DNA of 64,000 nucleotides from Tatumella saanichensis (GCF_000439375.1 NZ_ATMI01000004.1:1-64000), one strand, 5' to 3'. Counted from the stretch's first letter, positions 19,385 through 30,195 are shown. The notes: a model not told the origin generated them from the sequence alone. Made by a program: numbers and translations.

Positions 19385-20431
19385 TCAGACCAGACTATCA
19401 GGAAGAATTGGCGTCGTGGTCGTGATAGCCAGCGTCGGTGCTTTGAAACCCTCAAAATAACGCACGATAACATTCAGCGCCCTGGCACGCATATCGTCCT
19501 TTTCGAATAATATCTCATGCCGAGCCCCAAGGATAACGTCCGGAGCAGCACCATCACAGGGGGTCCCCGCACGCTTCCTCGCCTCACAGAATGCATTCTG
19601 TGCCTGATTATCCACCACTTGGTCCTCTTCTGCTTGCAGGATCATCATCGGTGTCGTGGCTGATACGGCATCGTTAAGGATCTGGTGCCCCGCTGCCATA
19701 CTTTCACGTACCCAGTGGGCGGTCGGTCCGCCTACCTGTAATGCCGGGTCGTCTGCATAAAAACGCAGGTTACGCTGATAACGCACACGGCTGTGTGTCA
19801 GAGTATTCATGGCAAAAGGCGGCGCATGCCAGCGGCCGGTCCCTAGCGCAAAGCCTTCCCGTAGCCCCGAACGTGTTTCGGTCCAATTTAAAATTTTCTC
19901 AGCCATCCACTCTGGCATCGGCAGCACAATGCCAAACATTGGTGCCACTAACGTCACTGCATCAAACAGATCAGGCTGGCGTTGCAGTAACAGCGTAAGG
20001 ATGGCTCCACCCATGGAGTGCGCCACGGCGAATTTTTGCTGATAGCGTGTAGTGGTAAACTCTCGCTGATAAAGGGTGTACAGGTCATCGACATAATCAG
20101 AAAAGTGCTCAACATGGCCTAGATGACTGTCTTCTAGCATCCTATCCGAACGCCCCTGACCACGATGATCAATGATAAAAACATCATATCCGCACTGAAA
20201 TAAGTCGTAAGCCACTTCCGGATACTTTACATAACTTTCAATCCGTCCCGGAGAGATCAGCACCGCCCGCCGATGCCGGGGTGAGGTAAAACTGACATAA
20301 CGAATGGTCAGAGAATCTTTACCCATAAACTGTTTTTCCTGGCGTCTCTGCCAGAAATGGAGAAGAGGTCCGTTCACAAACGCCGAAAACTCTTTTTCAC
20401 GGTGCAACCAGCGTTGCGTATGCTGTTTCAT
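19385..20431 (-). CDS. pldB: lysophospholipase L2 PldB
   Basis: PldB is an inner-membrane-associated alpha/beta-hydrolase that cleaves lysophospholipids. The ATG at 20431, with AAGGA upstream, gives 348 residues (E. coli 340); the frame is open for 19 more codons without family support. The nucleophile elbow is VAHSMGGAI (GxSxG-type, Ser central), preceded by DHRGQGRSDRML, with the catalytic Asp region near LQAEEDQVVDN and His in GARHEILFEKD. It lies upstream of yigL and diverges from rhtB. Confidence 0.94.
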   Translation of the reverse strand: MKQHTQRWLHREKEFSAFVNGPLLHFWQRRQEKQFMGKDSLTIRYVSFTSPRHRRAVLISPGRIESYVKYPEVAYDLFQCGYDVFIIDHRGQGRSDRMLEDSHLGHVEHFSDYVDDLYTLYQREFTTTRYQQKFAVAHSMGGAILTLLLQRQPDLFDAVTLVAPMFGIVLPMPEWMAEKILNWTETRSGLREGFALGTGRWHAPPFAMNTLTHSRVRYQRNLRFYADDPALQVGGPTAHWVRESMAAGHQILNDAVSATTPMMILQAEEDQVVDNQAQNAFCEARKRAGTPCDGAAPDVILGARHEILFEKDDMRARALNVIVRYFEGFKAPTLAITTTTPILPDSLV

Positions 20432-20541
20432 CACGGTTCCTTCGGCGCTTTCACTGACTGTCACACCCATAACTGATTGTATCGTCATCAGGGATTATAA
20501 CGTATTCTATCGCCCTTCTGCTGATGATTGGAGCTTTCTCA

Positions 20542-21165
20542 ATGACCTTCGAATGGTGGCTCACCTACCTGCTGACCACTACCATCCTGAGCCTGTCGCC
20601 AGGATCCGGTGCCGTAAACACCATGAGTACTGGCATAAGCCATGGCTATAAAAAAACACAGATTGCAATTGCTGGGCTACAAACCGGGCTGGCTGCTCAT
20701 ATTATTCTGGTCGGTATCGGTCTTGGAGCGCTATTCTCGCACTCTGTGATGGCATTCCAGGTCTTGAAATGGGCGGGGGCAGCCTATCTGATCTGGCTCG
20801 GTATTCAGCAGTGGCGTGCCCGTGGTGCAATAGACCTTAATGCGGTTGCTAAAGCTACCTCACGGGGAAAACTCTATAAGCGTGCCTTACTGGTCAACCT
20901 GACCAACCCGAAGAGTATCGTTTTCCTGGCCGCGCTATTCCCGCAGTTTATCCTGCCGCATCAGCCACTGGTACTGCAGTATCTGGTACTGGGCGTGACC
21001 ACCATTGTGGTGGATATCCTGGTGATGCAGGGATATGCCGTGCTGGCTACCCGTATCTCCCGCTGGATCAAAGGCCCCCGTCAGATGCTGTTGCTCAACC
21101 GTATTTTTGGCAGCGTGTTTATCGCCATCGGTGTCGTGCTGGCAACCGCCCGTCGCGGGATCTAA
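20542..21165 (+). CDS. rhtB: homoserine/homoserine lactone efflux protein RhtB
   Basis: RhtB is a LysE-family inner-membrane exporter of homoserine and homoserine lactone. The ATG at 20542 gives 207 residues, near E. coli RhtB (206), with six predicted helices. The LysE signature is [20 protein letters not shown] near the N-terminus, and [19 protein letters not shown] lies mid-protein. Six codons of open frame upstream are not homologous. It is divergent from pldB and convergent with its paralogue rhtC, with a perfect hairpin between them. Confidence 0.95.
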   Translation: MTFEWWLTYLLTTTILSLSPGSGAVNTMSTGISHGYKKTQIAIAGLQTGLAAHIILVGIGLGALFSHSVMAFQVLKWAGAAYLIWLGIQQWRARGAIDLNAVAKATSRGKLYKRALLVNLTNPKSIVFLAALFPQFILPHQPLVLQYLVLGVTTIVVDILVMQGYAVLATRISRWIKGPRQMLLLNRIFGSVFIAIGVVLATARRGI

Positions 21166-21171
21166 GTCATG

Positions 21172-21202
21172 TTCCTTTCCAGGCCGCCGGCCTGGAAAGG
21201 AA
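21172..21202. terminator. bidirectional hairpin between rhtB and rhtC
   Basis: 14-bp perfect inverted repeat (21172-21185 / 21189-21202) with a 3-nt loop, 6 bp after the rhtB stop and 5 bp before the rhtC stop. There is no strong U tract on either side; its place between convergent genes suggests a shared 3'-end hairpin. Confidence 0.65.
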
Positions 21203-21207
21203 ATCGG

Positions 21208-21831
21208 TTAACGGGTCAGTATCAGGTGCAGACCAAAGGCGGTGAACAGCACGCCGCCGACGCCATCCAGCCATTTACCGGTCTGCTGATACTTACGGCG
21301 CATCCAAGGGAGAGAAAACAGGGTCGCGACCAAGGTGAACCAGCCAAAAGTCTCCAGCAGGATCAGCGCATAAATCCCGCTGCGCTGCAGGGCAGACACA
21401 TCCTCTCCGACAAACAGTGAAAAGACACTACCAAAGTAGATCACTACTTTAGGGTTCGACAGATTCGTCAGTAACCCGCGTAAGAAGGTATGCCCACGAC
21501 GGGGTAATACCGGTTCACTGCCGGGGACTGGCGGATGGCGATGCTGATGACGCGCTGAACGCAGTAACTGCCAGCCCATCCACAACAGATAAATCCCGCC
21601 CCCCAGCATAATGATCTGATGCAACCAGGCCATCTTTTCCAGCAGCAGATTCAAGCCTAACAGTGCCACGGCGGCCCAAATAGCGACGCCGAGTGTCACG
21701 CCAAATACGCCCATAAAGGCTTCGCGCGGTGAACGACTGGCGGCAGTCTGAGAAATAAAGAAAAAATCTGGACCTGGGCTCATCAGTGCCAATAATTGCA
21801 CAACAGCCAAGGTAAGAAACGACATCAACAT
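21208..21831 (-). CDS. rhtC: threonine efflux protein RhtC
   Basis: RhtC is a LysE-family threonine exporter. The ATG at 21831 gives 207 residues starting MLMSFLTLAVVQLLALMSPG, with the SPGPDFFFISQTAASRS signature and LTNLSNPKVVIYFGSVFSLF mid-protein. Six hydrophobic segments are evident. A start six codons upstream is open but not family-like. It lies 38 bp downstream of recQ on the same strand and is convergent with rhtB. Confidence 0.95.
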   Translation of the reverse strand: MLMSFLTLAVVQLLALMSPGPDFFFISQTAASRSPREAFMGVFGVTLGVAIWAAVALLGLNLLLEKMAWLHQIIMLGGGIYLLWMGWQLLRSARHQHRHPPVPGSEPVLPRRGHTFLRGLLTNLSNPKVVIYFGSVFSLFVGEDVSALQRSGIYALILLETFGWFTLVATLFSLPWMRRKYQQTGKWLDGVGGVLFTAFGLHLILTR

Positions 21832-21869
21832 ACTGCAACTTCCTGACAAAAAAAGAGAAAAGAGAAGGG

Positions 21870-23693
21870 TTACTCGTCACTGAGATGTTGCTTTATCATC
21901 ACCATAAACGGCCGACCAAATCGCTCCAGCTTACGCTGACCAATACCGTTTACCCCCAGCATCTCCGAGGCTGTGACTGGCAGTATTTCTGCCATTTCAA
22001 TCAATGTGGCATCATTGAACACCACATAAGGCGGAACACTTTCCTCATCAGCAATGGTTTTACGTAACTTACGCAGTTTAGCGAACAGCTTACGATCATA
22101 ATTACCGCCCGGTAGACGGCTGTTGCCCTGGCGGGGCTTGGCGACCGCCAAGCGCGGCACCGCTAGCATCAACGAATGTTCGCCGCGTAATACTGGCCGT
22201 GCCGCTTCCGTCAGTTGCAGGGCAGAATGCTGGCTGATATTTTGCGTAACAAAACCGAGATGGATTAACTGACGCAACACACTTACCCAGTGTTCATGCG
22301 AATGTTCACGGCCAATACCATACACTGGTAGTGCGTCATGCCCCTGTTCTTTGATACGCTGGTTTGCCGAACCGCGGATCACCTCCACGATATAGCCCAT
22401 GCCAAAGCGCTGACCGACGCGATAGATCGCAGATAATGCTTTCTGTGCATCTACCAGTCCATCATAACGTCGTGGTGGGTCCAGACAGATATCACAGTTA
22501 TCACAAGGTTGCTGGCGGCCTTCGTCGAAATAATTGAGCAACACCAGACGCCGACAGGTTTGCGCCTCGGCAAAAGCCCCCATCGCATTCAGTTTATGGC
22601 GTTCGATATCCTGCATCGCCCCCGGCGCTTTTTCTTCCAAGCAACGGCGCAACCAAGCCATATCCGCCGGATCATACAACATCATTGCCTCAGCAGGCAG
22701 CCCATCACGCCCGGCACGGCCGGTTTCCTGATAATAGGATTCAATATTACGCGGAATATCAAAGTGTACCACGAAGCGGACATTCGGCTTGTTGATCCCC
22801 ATCCCAAACGCCACGGTGGCTACCACAACCTGAACATCATCGCGCTGAAAAGCTTCCTGTACACGGGCCCGTTGCTGAGGCTCAAGACCGGCATGGTAAG
22901 CCCCGGCGCTGATCCCCCGGCTCTGTAAACGTGCTGCAGTATCTTCCACTTTGGCGCGACTGTTACAGTAGATAATCCCGCACTTGCCTCGTTGATCCTG
23001 CACATAGCGCAGTAGCTGCTCGGTAGGTTTATATTTTTCCAGTAGGGTATAGCGGATGTTAGGCCGATCAAAACTACTGATCTGCACCAATGGATTATCC
23101 AGCTGTAGCTGCTGAAGAATATCATGGCGAGTAGCATTATCCGCCGTCGCCGTTAATGCCATAATGCGTAATGTTGGGAAGCGCTGACGTAACCCACCGA
23201 GAGCACCGTATTCGGGGCGAAAATCATGCCCCCACTGTGAAATACAGTGCGCTTCATCGACCGCCAACATTACCGGTCGCCACAGGCTCAGGGCCTCAAG
23301 AAAACTCTCCATCATCAGTCGTTCTGGCGCGACATACAGCAAACGTATGCGCCCCTGTAGGCAATCAGCATAGATTTGCTGCTGCTCTTCTCGACTTTGC
23401 GAGGAGTTCAGGCAGGCAGCCATAACGCCGTTGGCCAGCAACTGATCGACCTGATCTTTCATCAGGGAGATCAGGGGAGAAACCACCAGTGTCAGTCCTT
23501 CGCTGACCAGTGCCGGCACTTGATAACACAAGGATTTCCCGCCGCCGGTCGGCATGATCACCAAACAGTCCCTTCCTTCCAGTGAGGCATTAATAATCGC
23601 TTCCTGGCCGGGACGAAACTGCTGATAACCAAAAACATCCCGCAGGACCTGTTTAGCCTGTTCCTGCTGCGGAATTACTGCCATTGTTGTCAC
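21870..23693 (-). CDS. recQ: ATP-dependent DNA helicase RecQ
   Basis: RecQ is a 3'-5' superfamily 2 helicase of the RecF recombination pathway. The 607-residue protein (E. coli 609) has motif I MPTGGGKS (47-54), motif [19 protein letters not shown], motif [12 protein letters not shown], the zinc-binding Cys residues [10 protein letters not shown]...CDNCDIC, a winged-helix region and a C-terminal HRDC domain (about 525-600). The first ~15 residues are variable and Met4 is an alternative start. It is flanked by pldA upstream and rhtC downstream, as in E. coli. Confidence 0.97.
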   Translation of the reverse strand: MTTMAVIPQQEQAKQVLRDVFGYQQFRPGQEAIINASLEGRDCLVIMPTGGGKSLCYQVPALVSEGLTLVVSPLISLMKDQVDQLLANGVMAACLNSSQSREEQQQIYADCLQGRIRLLYVAPERLMMESFLEALSLWRPVMLAVDEAHCISQWGHDFRPEYGALGGLRQRFPTLRIMALTATADNATRHDILQQLQLDNPLVQISSFDRPNIRYTLLEKYKPTEQLLRYVQDQRGKCGIIYCNSRAKVEDTAARLQSRGISAGAYHAGLEPQQRARVQEAFQRDDVQVVVATVAFGMGINKPNVRFVVHFDIPRNIESYYQETGRAGRDGLPAEAMMLYDPADMAWLRRCLEEKAPGAMQDIERHKLNAMGAFAEAQTCRRLVLLNYFDEGRQQPCDNCDICLDPPRRYDGLVDAQKALSAIYRVGQRFGMGYIVEVIRGSANQRIKEQGHDALPVYGIGREHSHEHWVSVLRQLIHLGFVTQNISQHSALQLTEAARPVLRGEHSLMLAVPRLAVAKPRQGNSRLPGGNYDRKLFAKLRKLRKTIADEESVPPYVVFNDATLIEMAEILPVTASEMLGVNGIGQRKLERFGRPFMVMIKQHLSDE

Positions 23694-23713
23694 AAATGCC
23701 CTGCACTCTTTAA

Positions 23714-24592
23714 TCAGAAAATATCATTTAACGTAACGCCGACGCCGATACGGGTCTGACGATGATTGTAGTCGATCATGGATTCGCCGTAACCGCTATA
23801 CAGCTGAGTATAGAAACGCACATGATTAGTCAGCGGATAGCTCCAGCCCATCAGCGCACCGCCATAACCGGTGTTCCAGTTGTAGGTGCCTTCGATACTA
23901 AAGATATTATCCCCGAGCATATACCCGAGTTTGGCCCGGTAATAGCCCATATACTTAGTAATATCCGGATTATCGTCGCTGCTCGCACTTTCGGGGATCC
24001 GATACCAAGGCTTAATTTCAGCCAGCATATTACCATTTTTTGCCATAAAACGGGCATAGACACGGTTCCAGCTTCGTGACGTCGGATCACTGCGGCCATT
24101 CGATTGATGGTTCAGGCCCGTCTCGACATCGCGCAGGGTCCACCCCCCTAACTGATAATCCGTCGCCCAGCCAACAAATAGCTGCGGTTCATAGTTGGTT
24201 TCACGAAAGGGAGAAGATTCCCGAGTATTTGAGATCTGCCACCAAGAGCGCTGTGTATAGGACATCGCCAGCACCGAGTTATCCCCGGCAATGCCGCGCC
24301 ATAGCGGAAAGGCCAAGCTGAGCTGGAATTTCAGTTCATCTTTTTTGGCATGATCCGCCCAGCTATAACTGGAGATCGCTGAACTGTTCATATTACTGGT
24401 ATCGGTATAGAGCACATAGTTGTCCTCATACGGATACAGTAGAAAATTATTATCATGCTTTTGCAGTAAGTTAGCGATTATGCTGCCACGCACTGCCGGA
24501 TCATCATGCACGTCGCTGATCGTCGCCTCTTGTGCCTGAGCCAGCACAGGCATTACCAGGGCAGCAACAGCCCCATAGAAAAACAAACGCAT
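23714..24592 (-). CDS. pldA: outer membrane phospholipase A PldA
   Basis: PldA is an outer-membrane beta-barrel with phospholipase A1/A2 activity, active as a calcium-dependent dimer when membrane asymmetry is lost. The ATG at 24592 is preferred, with AGGG upstream; a GTG three codons earlier is possible. The 292-residue precursor has a signal peptide cleaved after AQA. The catalytic His162 and Ser164 lie in NHQSNG and Asn176 in SRSWNR. The C-terminus ends in Phe, as expected for BAM-assembled barrels. It is divergent from yigI and upstream of recQ. Confidence 0.96.
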   Translation of the reverse strand: MRLFFYGAVAALVMPVLAQAQEATISDVHDDPAVRGSIIANLLQKHDNNFLLYPYEDNYVLYTDTSNMNSSAISSYSWADHAKKDELKFQLSLAFPLWRGIAGDNSVLAMSYTQRSWWQISNTRESSPFRETNYEPQLFVGWATDYQLGGWTLRDVETGLNHQSNGRSDPTSRSWNRVYARFMAKNGNMLAEIKPWYRIPESASSDDNPDITKYMGYYRAKLGYMLGDNIFSIEGTYNWNTGYGGALMGWSYPLTNHVRFYTQLYSGYGESMIDYNHRQTRIGVGVTLNDIF

Positions 24593-24749
24593 CACAGTCA
24601 CCCTAACTGAAAAGACAAAAAACGGGGCATTACATGCATACCCTCTATCAATAGGTCACCGGTTTTCACCTAGCGACAACAGAAACTACAGCATAATATG
24701 AGAATTCACTCGAAACTGCTCAGAACAATTTTTCAGGCAAAGGTAAATT

Positions 24750-25220
24750 ATGTCGCTTCGTTATCTGACACAGCACCAGGCACGGACGTTAGTCAGTGAA
24801 ATATTCATCAGCAGTATGCCCTTTAATCAGGCCTTGGGGCTGGAATTACTGACGCTGGACGAACAGCATGCCAGCCTACGTCTGCCCAACAAACCTGCGC
24901 TGGTCGGTAATGCCGCCCAGAAAATTCTACACGGTGGCGTCATCGCCTCGGTGCTGGATGTTGCCGCCGGACTGGTCTGTGTTAACCACGCGTTGACCCG
25001 TCAGGATATGATCAGTGAGGAAGAGCTTAGGCAGCGTTTATCGCGGATGGGCACCATTGACCTGCGGGTAGATTACCTACGTCCAGGCAGGGGCGATACG
25101 TTTATCGCCTCCGCACAATTACTGCGGGCAGGCAATAAAGTCGCGGTCGCACGGGTGGAACTGCACAATCAGGATCAGCTGTATATCGCCACCGCCACCG
25201 CCAGCTATTTGATCGGCTAA
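24750..25220 (+). CDS. yigI: YigI-type medium/long-chain acyl-CoA thioesterase
   Basis: A 156-residue hotdog-fold (4HBT/PaaI-like) thioesterase; E. coli YigI (155 residues) hydrolyses medium- to long-chain acyl-CoAs. The active-site region is [19 protein letters not shown], and [20 protein letters not shown] is nearly invariant against E. coli. If fadBA is truly missing from this genome, acyl-CoA hydrolysis by this enzyme could matter more. It is divergent from pldA; the downstream genes differ from E. coli (rarD-yigG-yigF are replaced). Confidence 0.93.
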   Translation: MSLRYLTQHQARTLVSEIFISSMPFNQALGLELLTLDEQHASLRLPNKPALVGNAAQKILHGGVIASVLDVAAGLVCVNHALTRQDMISEEELRQRLSRMGTIDLRVDYLRPGRGDTFIASAQLLRAGNKVAVARVELHNQDQLYIATATASYLIG

Positions 25221-25352
25221 TCGCGTGCGAGTGGTAAGCATAAATAAATCCTCTGTCAAAAAGCCGCGATCCTAATTTTACATTTGCACGGGCGGGTGGT
25301 ATCAGAGATATCCCACTGATTGATAACTAATGATAATCTAGGATACCCGTTC

Positions 25353-26069
25353 ATGATTTTCCGCAAAATCGCACTCAGCGCCGCCCTTATTCAGGCGTTA
25401 TGCCTGCCTCCCCTGGCGCTAGCCAGTATGTCAGACAACACGCCACTCTGGCAGGGTATTACCGCAGCAGAACTGGCCCACCAGCAGCCGATACATTGGG
25501 TATCGGTGGCACAGATCCGCAACAGTTTACAGGGTAAGCCGCCGATGGCCATCGGTTTTGATATTGATGACACCCTGCTCTATTCCACGCCAGGGTTCGT
25601 CCATGGCCAACAGGTATTCTCCCCAGGTAGCGATGATTACCTGAATAACCCAAAGTTTTGGCAAAAAATGAATAACGGCTGGGATGATTTCAGCGTGCCG
25701 AAAAAAATTGCACAGCAATTGATCGACATGCACCTGCAGCGGGGCGATACGATCTACTTTATTACGGGTCGTACGCCCACCAAAACAGAGACCGTCAGTG
25801 CTACCCTGCAACAGGATTTCCATATCCCAGATAGTGCTATGCATCCGGTGATTTTTAGTGGCTTCCAACCGGGCCAAAATACTAAAGTGAGTTGGATCAA
25901 ACAGAAAAATATCCGCCTCTACTATGGCGATTCTGACAGTGATATCACTGCGGCCCGTGAGGCCGGAGCGACAGGTATCCGCGTATTACGCGCCTCGAAT
26001 TCCTCCTATCTACCGTTACCTAAGGCCGGCGATCTGGGTGAAGAAGTGATTATCGACTCTCAAGACTGA
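25353..26069 (+). CDS. aphA: class B acid phosphatase AphA
   Basis: AphA is a periplasmic, magnesium-dependent non-specific acid phosphatase/phosphotransferase of the DDDD superfamily. The ATG at 25353 gives 238 residues (E. coli 237), with a signal peptide ending LALA and cleavage before SMSD. The nucleophile motif is FDIDDT with Asp70 and Asp72, followed by [11 protein letters not shown] and [22 protein letters not shown] matches the family. In E. coli aphA lies near ssb at another map position, so its presence here marks a rearrangement or an acquisition. A hairpin follows. Confidence 0.95.
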   Translation: MIFRKIALSAALIQALCLPPLALASMSDNTPLWQGITAAELAHQQPIHWVSVAQIRNSLQGKPPMAIGFDIDDTLLYSTPGFVHGQQVFSPGSDDYLNNPKFWQKMNNGWDDFSVPKKIAQQLIDMHLQRGDTIYFITGRTPTKTETVSATLQQDFHIPDSAMHPVIFSGFQPGQNTKVSWIKQKNIRLYYGDSDSDITAAREAGATGIRVLRASNSSYLPLPKAGDLGEEVIIDSQD

Positions 26070-26077
26070 TCGTCTCC

Positions 26078-26102
26078 GCAGCAGCAGCCTAGCTGCTGCT
26101 GC
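26078..26102. terminator. hairpin downstream of aphA
   Basis: Perfect 10-bp stem GCAGCAGCAG (26078-26087) / CTGCTGCTGC (26093-26102) with loop CCTAG, 8 bp past the aphA stop. No U tract follows, so termination efficiency is uncertain. Confidence 0.5.
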
Positions 26103-26374
26103 AAGCAGCGACTCAGCCCTCCCGGCAATCATAAGAAAAAAATCTTACCGCCTTTCGCTGGCATAATCCTGTGGCTCATACCGGTTCAATGCACCATCCA
26201 AGACCATCTGTAGCGTCTTTTCTGGCTTTAACCCCGCTCTGTCACAGCGCAGCCGCACAAGCCTGGTGCGTTGCATTTCTGGCATACCAGTAATCTGATT
26301 TAATCACTTGTTGGCGGCTATCAGGGCACACAACATGCCCTCATCAACCGTGTTTACTCCTAGGGGAAAAACAG
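26103..26374 (+). other. promoter-side region of the MFS gene, no gene seen
   Basis: About 270 bp without an ORF of note. A small AGGGCA/TGCCCT dyad at about 26324-26342 precedes the transporter ribosome site and could be an operator for the nearby LysR protein, but I found no clear T-N11-A LysR box. Confidence 0.35.
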
Positions 26375-27610
26375 ATGAAGACCGGCAAATTACTGAGTAG
26401 CCCGACGTTCGCATTTATCCTGCTGTATATCGGTTTTATGATTTCCTATGTTGATCGTAGTGCCATTTCTCTTTCCCTGTCCCATATCGCCAAAGATTTT
26501 AATATGGGGCCGGCAGAACTGGGTGTAGTACTGAGTATCTTCTATCTTGGCTATACGGTGATGCAGATCCCCGGCGGCTGGTTAGCCGACCGTTTCGGCA
26601 GTAAATATGTGGTCATTACCTCCATTGCACTCTGGTCAGTGTTCACTGTATTAACCGGGTTCGCCTGGTCGCTGACCTCATTACTGGTGATCCGCTTCCT
26701 GTTTGGTCTAGGTGAAGGTGGCTATCCGTCCTCTGCCATGAAAGGGATTGCCGAACTGTACCAGCGTCCGGCGCGTCCCAAAATGACGGGTTTCCTGATC
26801 TCCTCTAACTACTTGGGAAGTTTTGTGGCACCGCTGCTGATGGCTCCTTTGATTATTGGCCTGGGCTGGCGTGATGCGTTCTTCTACATCGGGATTGCCG
26901 GAGTGATGTTCGCCGTCATCTACTGGTTCGCCGTGCCTCGCAATAACCTGCAAGCTAGCGGTGAAAGCGACGCAGTACAAAAAATTAACCGTGCCGGTGT
27001 TGCTGAACTGCTACGCATGCCGTTGTTATGGAAAATTATGCTGGTCTGGTTCTGCCTGAGCATGGTCAACAAAGGACTTGATGCCTGGATGCCGATGTAT
27101 CTGATGAAAGCCCGTGGCCTCGATCTAAAAACGGTGGGCTTTTTGTTGCCACTACCGTTTATTGCTGCCAGTGTCGCCTCCGCAATGGGGGGTTGGATCA
27201 TGAGCCGCTGGTTTGATGGTAAAGAGAAAGTCATGCTGGTGATGAGCTGTGTTCTGACGGGTATCTTTGTCTACGGCATGTATCAGTCCGCCACCACCAC
27301 AGAAGTGATTGTTTTCCAGACTATTGCTTACTTCTTTAAGTCCTTTGTATTCTCTGTGGCCTTCGCCTTGCCAACCAAAATTCTGGCCCAGCGTCTGGTT
27401 GGAACCGGTATCGGTATCATTAACTTCGGTGGTCAAGCCGCTGGGTTTGTCTCGCCACTGGCCATCGGCTTTATTATCTCGATGACCAACAGTTATCCGT
27501 CAGCCTTCCTGTTCCTGCTGGCATCGATTGCCTTAGCGGTAGTGATTAGCCTGACCTTTAATACCAAAAAGATCCGTGAAGTACAGTTAGCACAGGCACA
27601 GAAAGCCTGA
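26375..27610 (+). CDS. MFS transporter, anion:cation symporter type
   Basis: A 411-residue major facilitator protein with 12 predicted helices. The sequence style, MISYVDRSAISLSLSHIAKD, GGWLADRFGSKYVV and RFLFGLGEGGYPSSAMKGI, is that of the anion:cation symporter (ACS) family, which takes up organic acids such as sugar acids with protons. The substrate cannot be read from sequence. AGGGG upstream of the ATG is a good ribosome site. It is the first of four same-direction genes (transporter, LysR regulator, amidase, DsdA) between aphA and corA, so import of an anionic D-serine derivative is the working guess. It is unrelated to the GntP-type D-serine permease DsdX. Confidence 0.85.
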   Translation: MKTGKLLSSPTFAFILLYIGFMISYVDRSAISLSLSHIAKDFNMGPAELGVVLSIFYLGYTVMQIPGGWLADRFGSKYVVITSIALWSVFTVLTGFAWSLTSLLVIRFLFGLGEGGYPSSAMKGIAELYQRPARPKMTGFLISSNYLGSFVAPLLMAPLIIGLGWRDAFFYIGIAGVMFAVIYWFAVPRNNLQASGESDAVQKINRAGVAELLRMPLLWKIMLVWFCLSMVNKGLDAWMPMYLMKARGLDLKTVGFLLPLPFIAASVASAMGGWIMSRWFDGKEKVMLVMSCVLTGIFVYGMYQSATTTEVIVFQTIAYFFKSFVFSVAFALPTKILAQRLVGTGIGIINFGGQAAGFVSPLAIGFIISMTNSYPSAFLFLLASIALAVVISLTFNTKKIREVQLAQAQKA

Positions 27611-27620
27611 TGACATGACC

Positions 27621-27658
27621 GCGGAACTTTTATCTGCCTTTCCGGATAAGAGTTCCGC
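27621..27658. terminator. hairpin between transporter and LysR gene
   Basis: 14-bp inverted repeat (27621-27634 / 27645-27658, one G-T wobble, 10-nt loop), flanked by an outer pair ACATGAC (27613-27619) and GTCATGT (27668-27674). No U tract follows, so it may be a 3'-end hairpin of the transporter mRNA or part of an operator before the regulator gene. Confidence 0.5.
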
Positions 27659-27695
27659 TACACTGCTGTCATGTTAGTCAAGAGATAGCCCAGTT

Positions 27696-28607
27696 ATGAA
27701 TGCCCGAATTCTGAGTGAAACTGCTGTTCTCTACTTTATGCAGGTGGTCAATTGCGGATCGATCAGTGAAGCCGCTGCGCGGATGCATGTGGTCCCCTCG
27801 GCAGTCAGTCGGCAGATCCGGCGTCTGGAAGAGGAGTTAGACACTCTGTTATTTGAACGCCAAGCACGCGGCGTAACCCTGACACCCGCCGGAGAGTTAC
27901 TGGCGGCCTATGCCCGCCGTACCCTGCTGGATGCTGTACAGGTCACCAATGAGATCAAGGCGCTCAACCAGGTCACCGAATCACGGATTAAAATTGCCTG
28001 TACCCAAGGGTTTGCTTCACACTTTTTGCCGGTTGCCATTGCTGGCTTTCGTAACGCTGAACCCCGCTGTACCTTTCAGCTTCAGGTGGCCCCTGCAGAA
28101 GAAGTGACCCGTCGGGTTCGCGACGGCGAAGTGGATGTTGGCTTTAATTTCAGTCTCAGTGTAACGCGGGATATTCAGGTGCTCTATAGCCAACCAGCCC
28201 CGTTACTGGCACTGGTCGCCCCTGACCATCCGTTATTACAGCTTCCCCAAGTCACGTTACAGGATTTTGTGGGCTATTCACTGGCTCTGCCCAGTTTGAA
28301 CACAACCCTGCGGGAGTTACTGGATATCTACTGTAGCCGCCAGGGAGTGAGTTATCACAGTGTGCTTGAGTCCGACAATTTGGAAACTTTGGCTGAATTT
28401 GCCGCCACCGGTGCAGGCGTGGCCTTTGGCGGAGAGTTATTTGTTCGGCACCGCCTGAAAAGCGGCCTGCTGAAAACATTGCATGTCCCTGAACTCCAAG
28501 AGAAGGATCGCTCAATTGAAATTCAGACCCGGGCCAATCAACAATTGTCTCCGATGATGATCCGTTTTATTTGTTATATCAGCGAGGTCATCGCGGCTGA
28601 TAAGTAA
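27696..28607 (+). CDS. LysR-family transcriptional regulator
   Basis: A 303-residue LysR-type regulator. The winged HTH (about 12-71) reads YFMQVVNCGSISEAAARMHV, VPSAVSRQIRRLEEEL and FERQARGVTLTPAGELL; the effector-binding domain follows (about 92-300). It is not a close match to DsdC, the LysR activator of E. coli dsdXA, and I cannot name it. Its place between the transporter and the amidase, all on one strand, suggests local control. LysR genes are more often divergent from their targets, so this arrangement is slightly unusual. The effector is unknown. Confidence 0.88.
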   Translation: MNARILSETAVLYFMQVVNCGSISEAAARMHVVPSAVSRQIRRLEEELDTLLFERQARGVTLTPAGELLAAYARRTLLDAVQVTNEIKALNQVTESRIKIACTQGFASHFLPVAIAGFRNAEPRCTFQLQVAPAEEVTRRVRDGEVDVGFNFSLSVTRDIQVLYSQPAPLLALVAPDHPLLQLPQVTLQDFVGYSLALPSLNTTLRELLDIYCSRQGVSYHSVLESDNLETLAEFAATGAGVAFGGELFVRHRLKSGLLKTLHVPELQEKDRSIEIQTRANQQLSPMMIRFICYISEVIAADK

Positions 28608-28668
28608 AATACACTAATGAAGTTACCCCTGAGGTGACAATGTTCGCCCGCACACAGGAAATCTGAGT

Positions 28669-30195
28669 ATGTCTGATGAGTTAACAACGCTAAGTGCCAC
28701 CGAACTGAAACGTCTGATTGAGTCAAAAGAAGTCTCCCCCGTGGAAGCTCTGGACGCCTGCATCAGTCGTATCGATGCCCTCAACCCGAAAATTAATGCC
28801 TTCTGTGTCACCTCATTCGATCGTGCCCGCACAGAAGCGAAAGCCGCTGAACAAGAGATTTTACGAGGAGAGCCTGGCGGACTGCTGCGCGGTTTACCCA
28901 TCGGGATTAAAGATCTCGAAGAAACAGAAGGCGTCCTGACGACTTATGGTTCGCCGCTCTACCGTGCCAATGTCCCGGTCCAAGACAATGAACTAGTACA
29001 GCGTCTACGTGGTGCCGGAGCCATCATGGTCGGTAAAACTAATGTTCCGGAAATGGGCGCGGGAGCCAATACCCGTAATCCTGTTTGGGGCGCAACCGGC
29101 AACCCATTTAACCCAGCGTTGAATGCGGGCGGTTCCTCCGGTGGCTCTGCCGCGGCTCTGGCTGCCAACCTGGTTCCTCTGTGCAGCGGCTCAGATACTG
29201 GCGGTTCCTTACGTATTCCAGCCGCCAAATGCGGGGTAGTCGGCCTGCGACCTTCTCCGGGACTAGTGCCGAGTGAACGTAAGCCATTGGGCTGGACGCC
29301 GATCTCCGTAGTCGGGCCAATGGGCCGTAACGTTGCTGATACTTGGTTACAACTGGCAGCCACCGTTGGGGTAGCCGATACTGATCCCCTCAGTTATCCC
29401 TTCACCTTGCCCGACAGCATCACTGAACTGCCGATCACCCAGTTATCCGGATTACGGATCGGCTATACCGAGGATTTTGGTGTCTGTGATGTGGACGATA
29501 ACATCCGCCAAGTCTTCCGCGACAAAATCAGCCGTCTGCAAGGGCTATTTGCCAGTTGTGAAGAAGCAGATTTCCGCATGGAAAATGCGCATAAATGCTT
29601 CGACGTCCTGCGGGCCGAAGCCTTCGTCGCCAGCCTGCAATCTGCCTATGAAAAAGATCCAGATTCGTTAGGCCCTAACCCGCGGGCGAACTACGAATTG
29701 GGCGCACAGATGTCGTTAAAAGACTGTGTGTGGGGAAATGGCGAACAGACCCGAATCTTCCGCCATTTCCAGACCCTGTTTAACCAGTATGACCTGATCC
29801 TGTCGCCGGTCACGCCGGTATCGCCGTTCCCATGGGAACAGCCTTATCTAGAAGAGGTAAACGGTGTCAAACTGGATAACTATTATCGCTGGCTGGCCCT
29901 GACCTATGTGGTCACCCTCGCCACTAACCCGGCGCTGTCGATGCCGATGGGCGTCGACCACAAAAATATGCCGTTCGGGATGCAGGTGATCGGTAAGTTT
30001 CGGGGCGACCTGGAATTGCTATTGGCCGCCCAGGCATTGGAGGACTATTGTGAAACCACCGATGACCTGTGCCGTCCAACGCCGGATTTTGCCGCACTGA
30101 GCGCCAGCCAAGTCAACTTACTGACTCCTGTCACCCATCCACCGCTACCGGTGGAGGAGTACCAAACTGCTTCACAGGGTGCATCAGCCGTCTGA
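28669..30195 (+). CDS. amidase-signature hydrolase
   Basis: A 508-residue amidase of the GatA/FAAH/6-aminohexanoate-cyclic-dimer hydrolase type. The Ser-cisSer-Lys triad is complete: Lys81 in GIKDLEET, cis-Ser156 in [13 protein letters not shown], and nucleophile Ser180 in [11 protein letters not shown]. Length suits a stand-alone amidase, and no gatB/gatC is nearby, so it is not the tRNA amidotransferase. Substrates in this family range from simple amides to N-acyl and cyclic amides. It lies 31 bp before dsdA, which implies that amide hydrolysis releases D-serine (or a close D-amino acid) for deamination. The exact substrate is inference. Confidence 0.88.
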   Translation: MSDELTTLSATELKRLIESKEVSPVEALDACISRIDALNPKINAFCVTSFDRARTEAKAAEQEILRGEPGGLLRGLPIGIKDLEETEGVLTTYGSPLYRANVPVQDNELVQRLRGAGAIMVGKTNVPEMGAGANTRNPVWGATGNPFNPALNAGGSSGGSAAALAANLVPLCSGSDTGGSLRIPAAKCGVVGLRPSPGLVPSERKPLGWTPISVVGPMGRNVADTWLQLAATVGVADTDPLSYPFTLPDSITELPITQLSGLRIGYTEDFGVCDVDDNIRQVFRDKISRLQGLFASCEEADFRMENAHKCFDVLRAEAFVASLQSAYEKDPDSLGPNPRANYELGAQMSLKDCVWGNGEQTRIFRHFQTLFNQYDLILSPVTPVSPFPWEQPYLEEVNGVKLDNYYRWLALTYVVTLATNPALSMPMGVDHKNMPFGMQVIGKFRGDLELLLAAQALEDYCETTDDLCRPTPDFAALSASQVNLLTPVTHPPLPVEEYQTASQGASAV

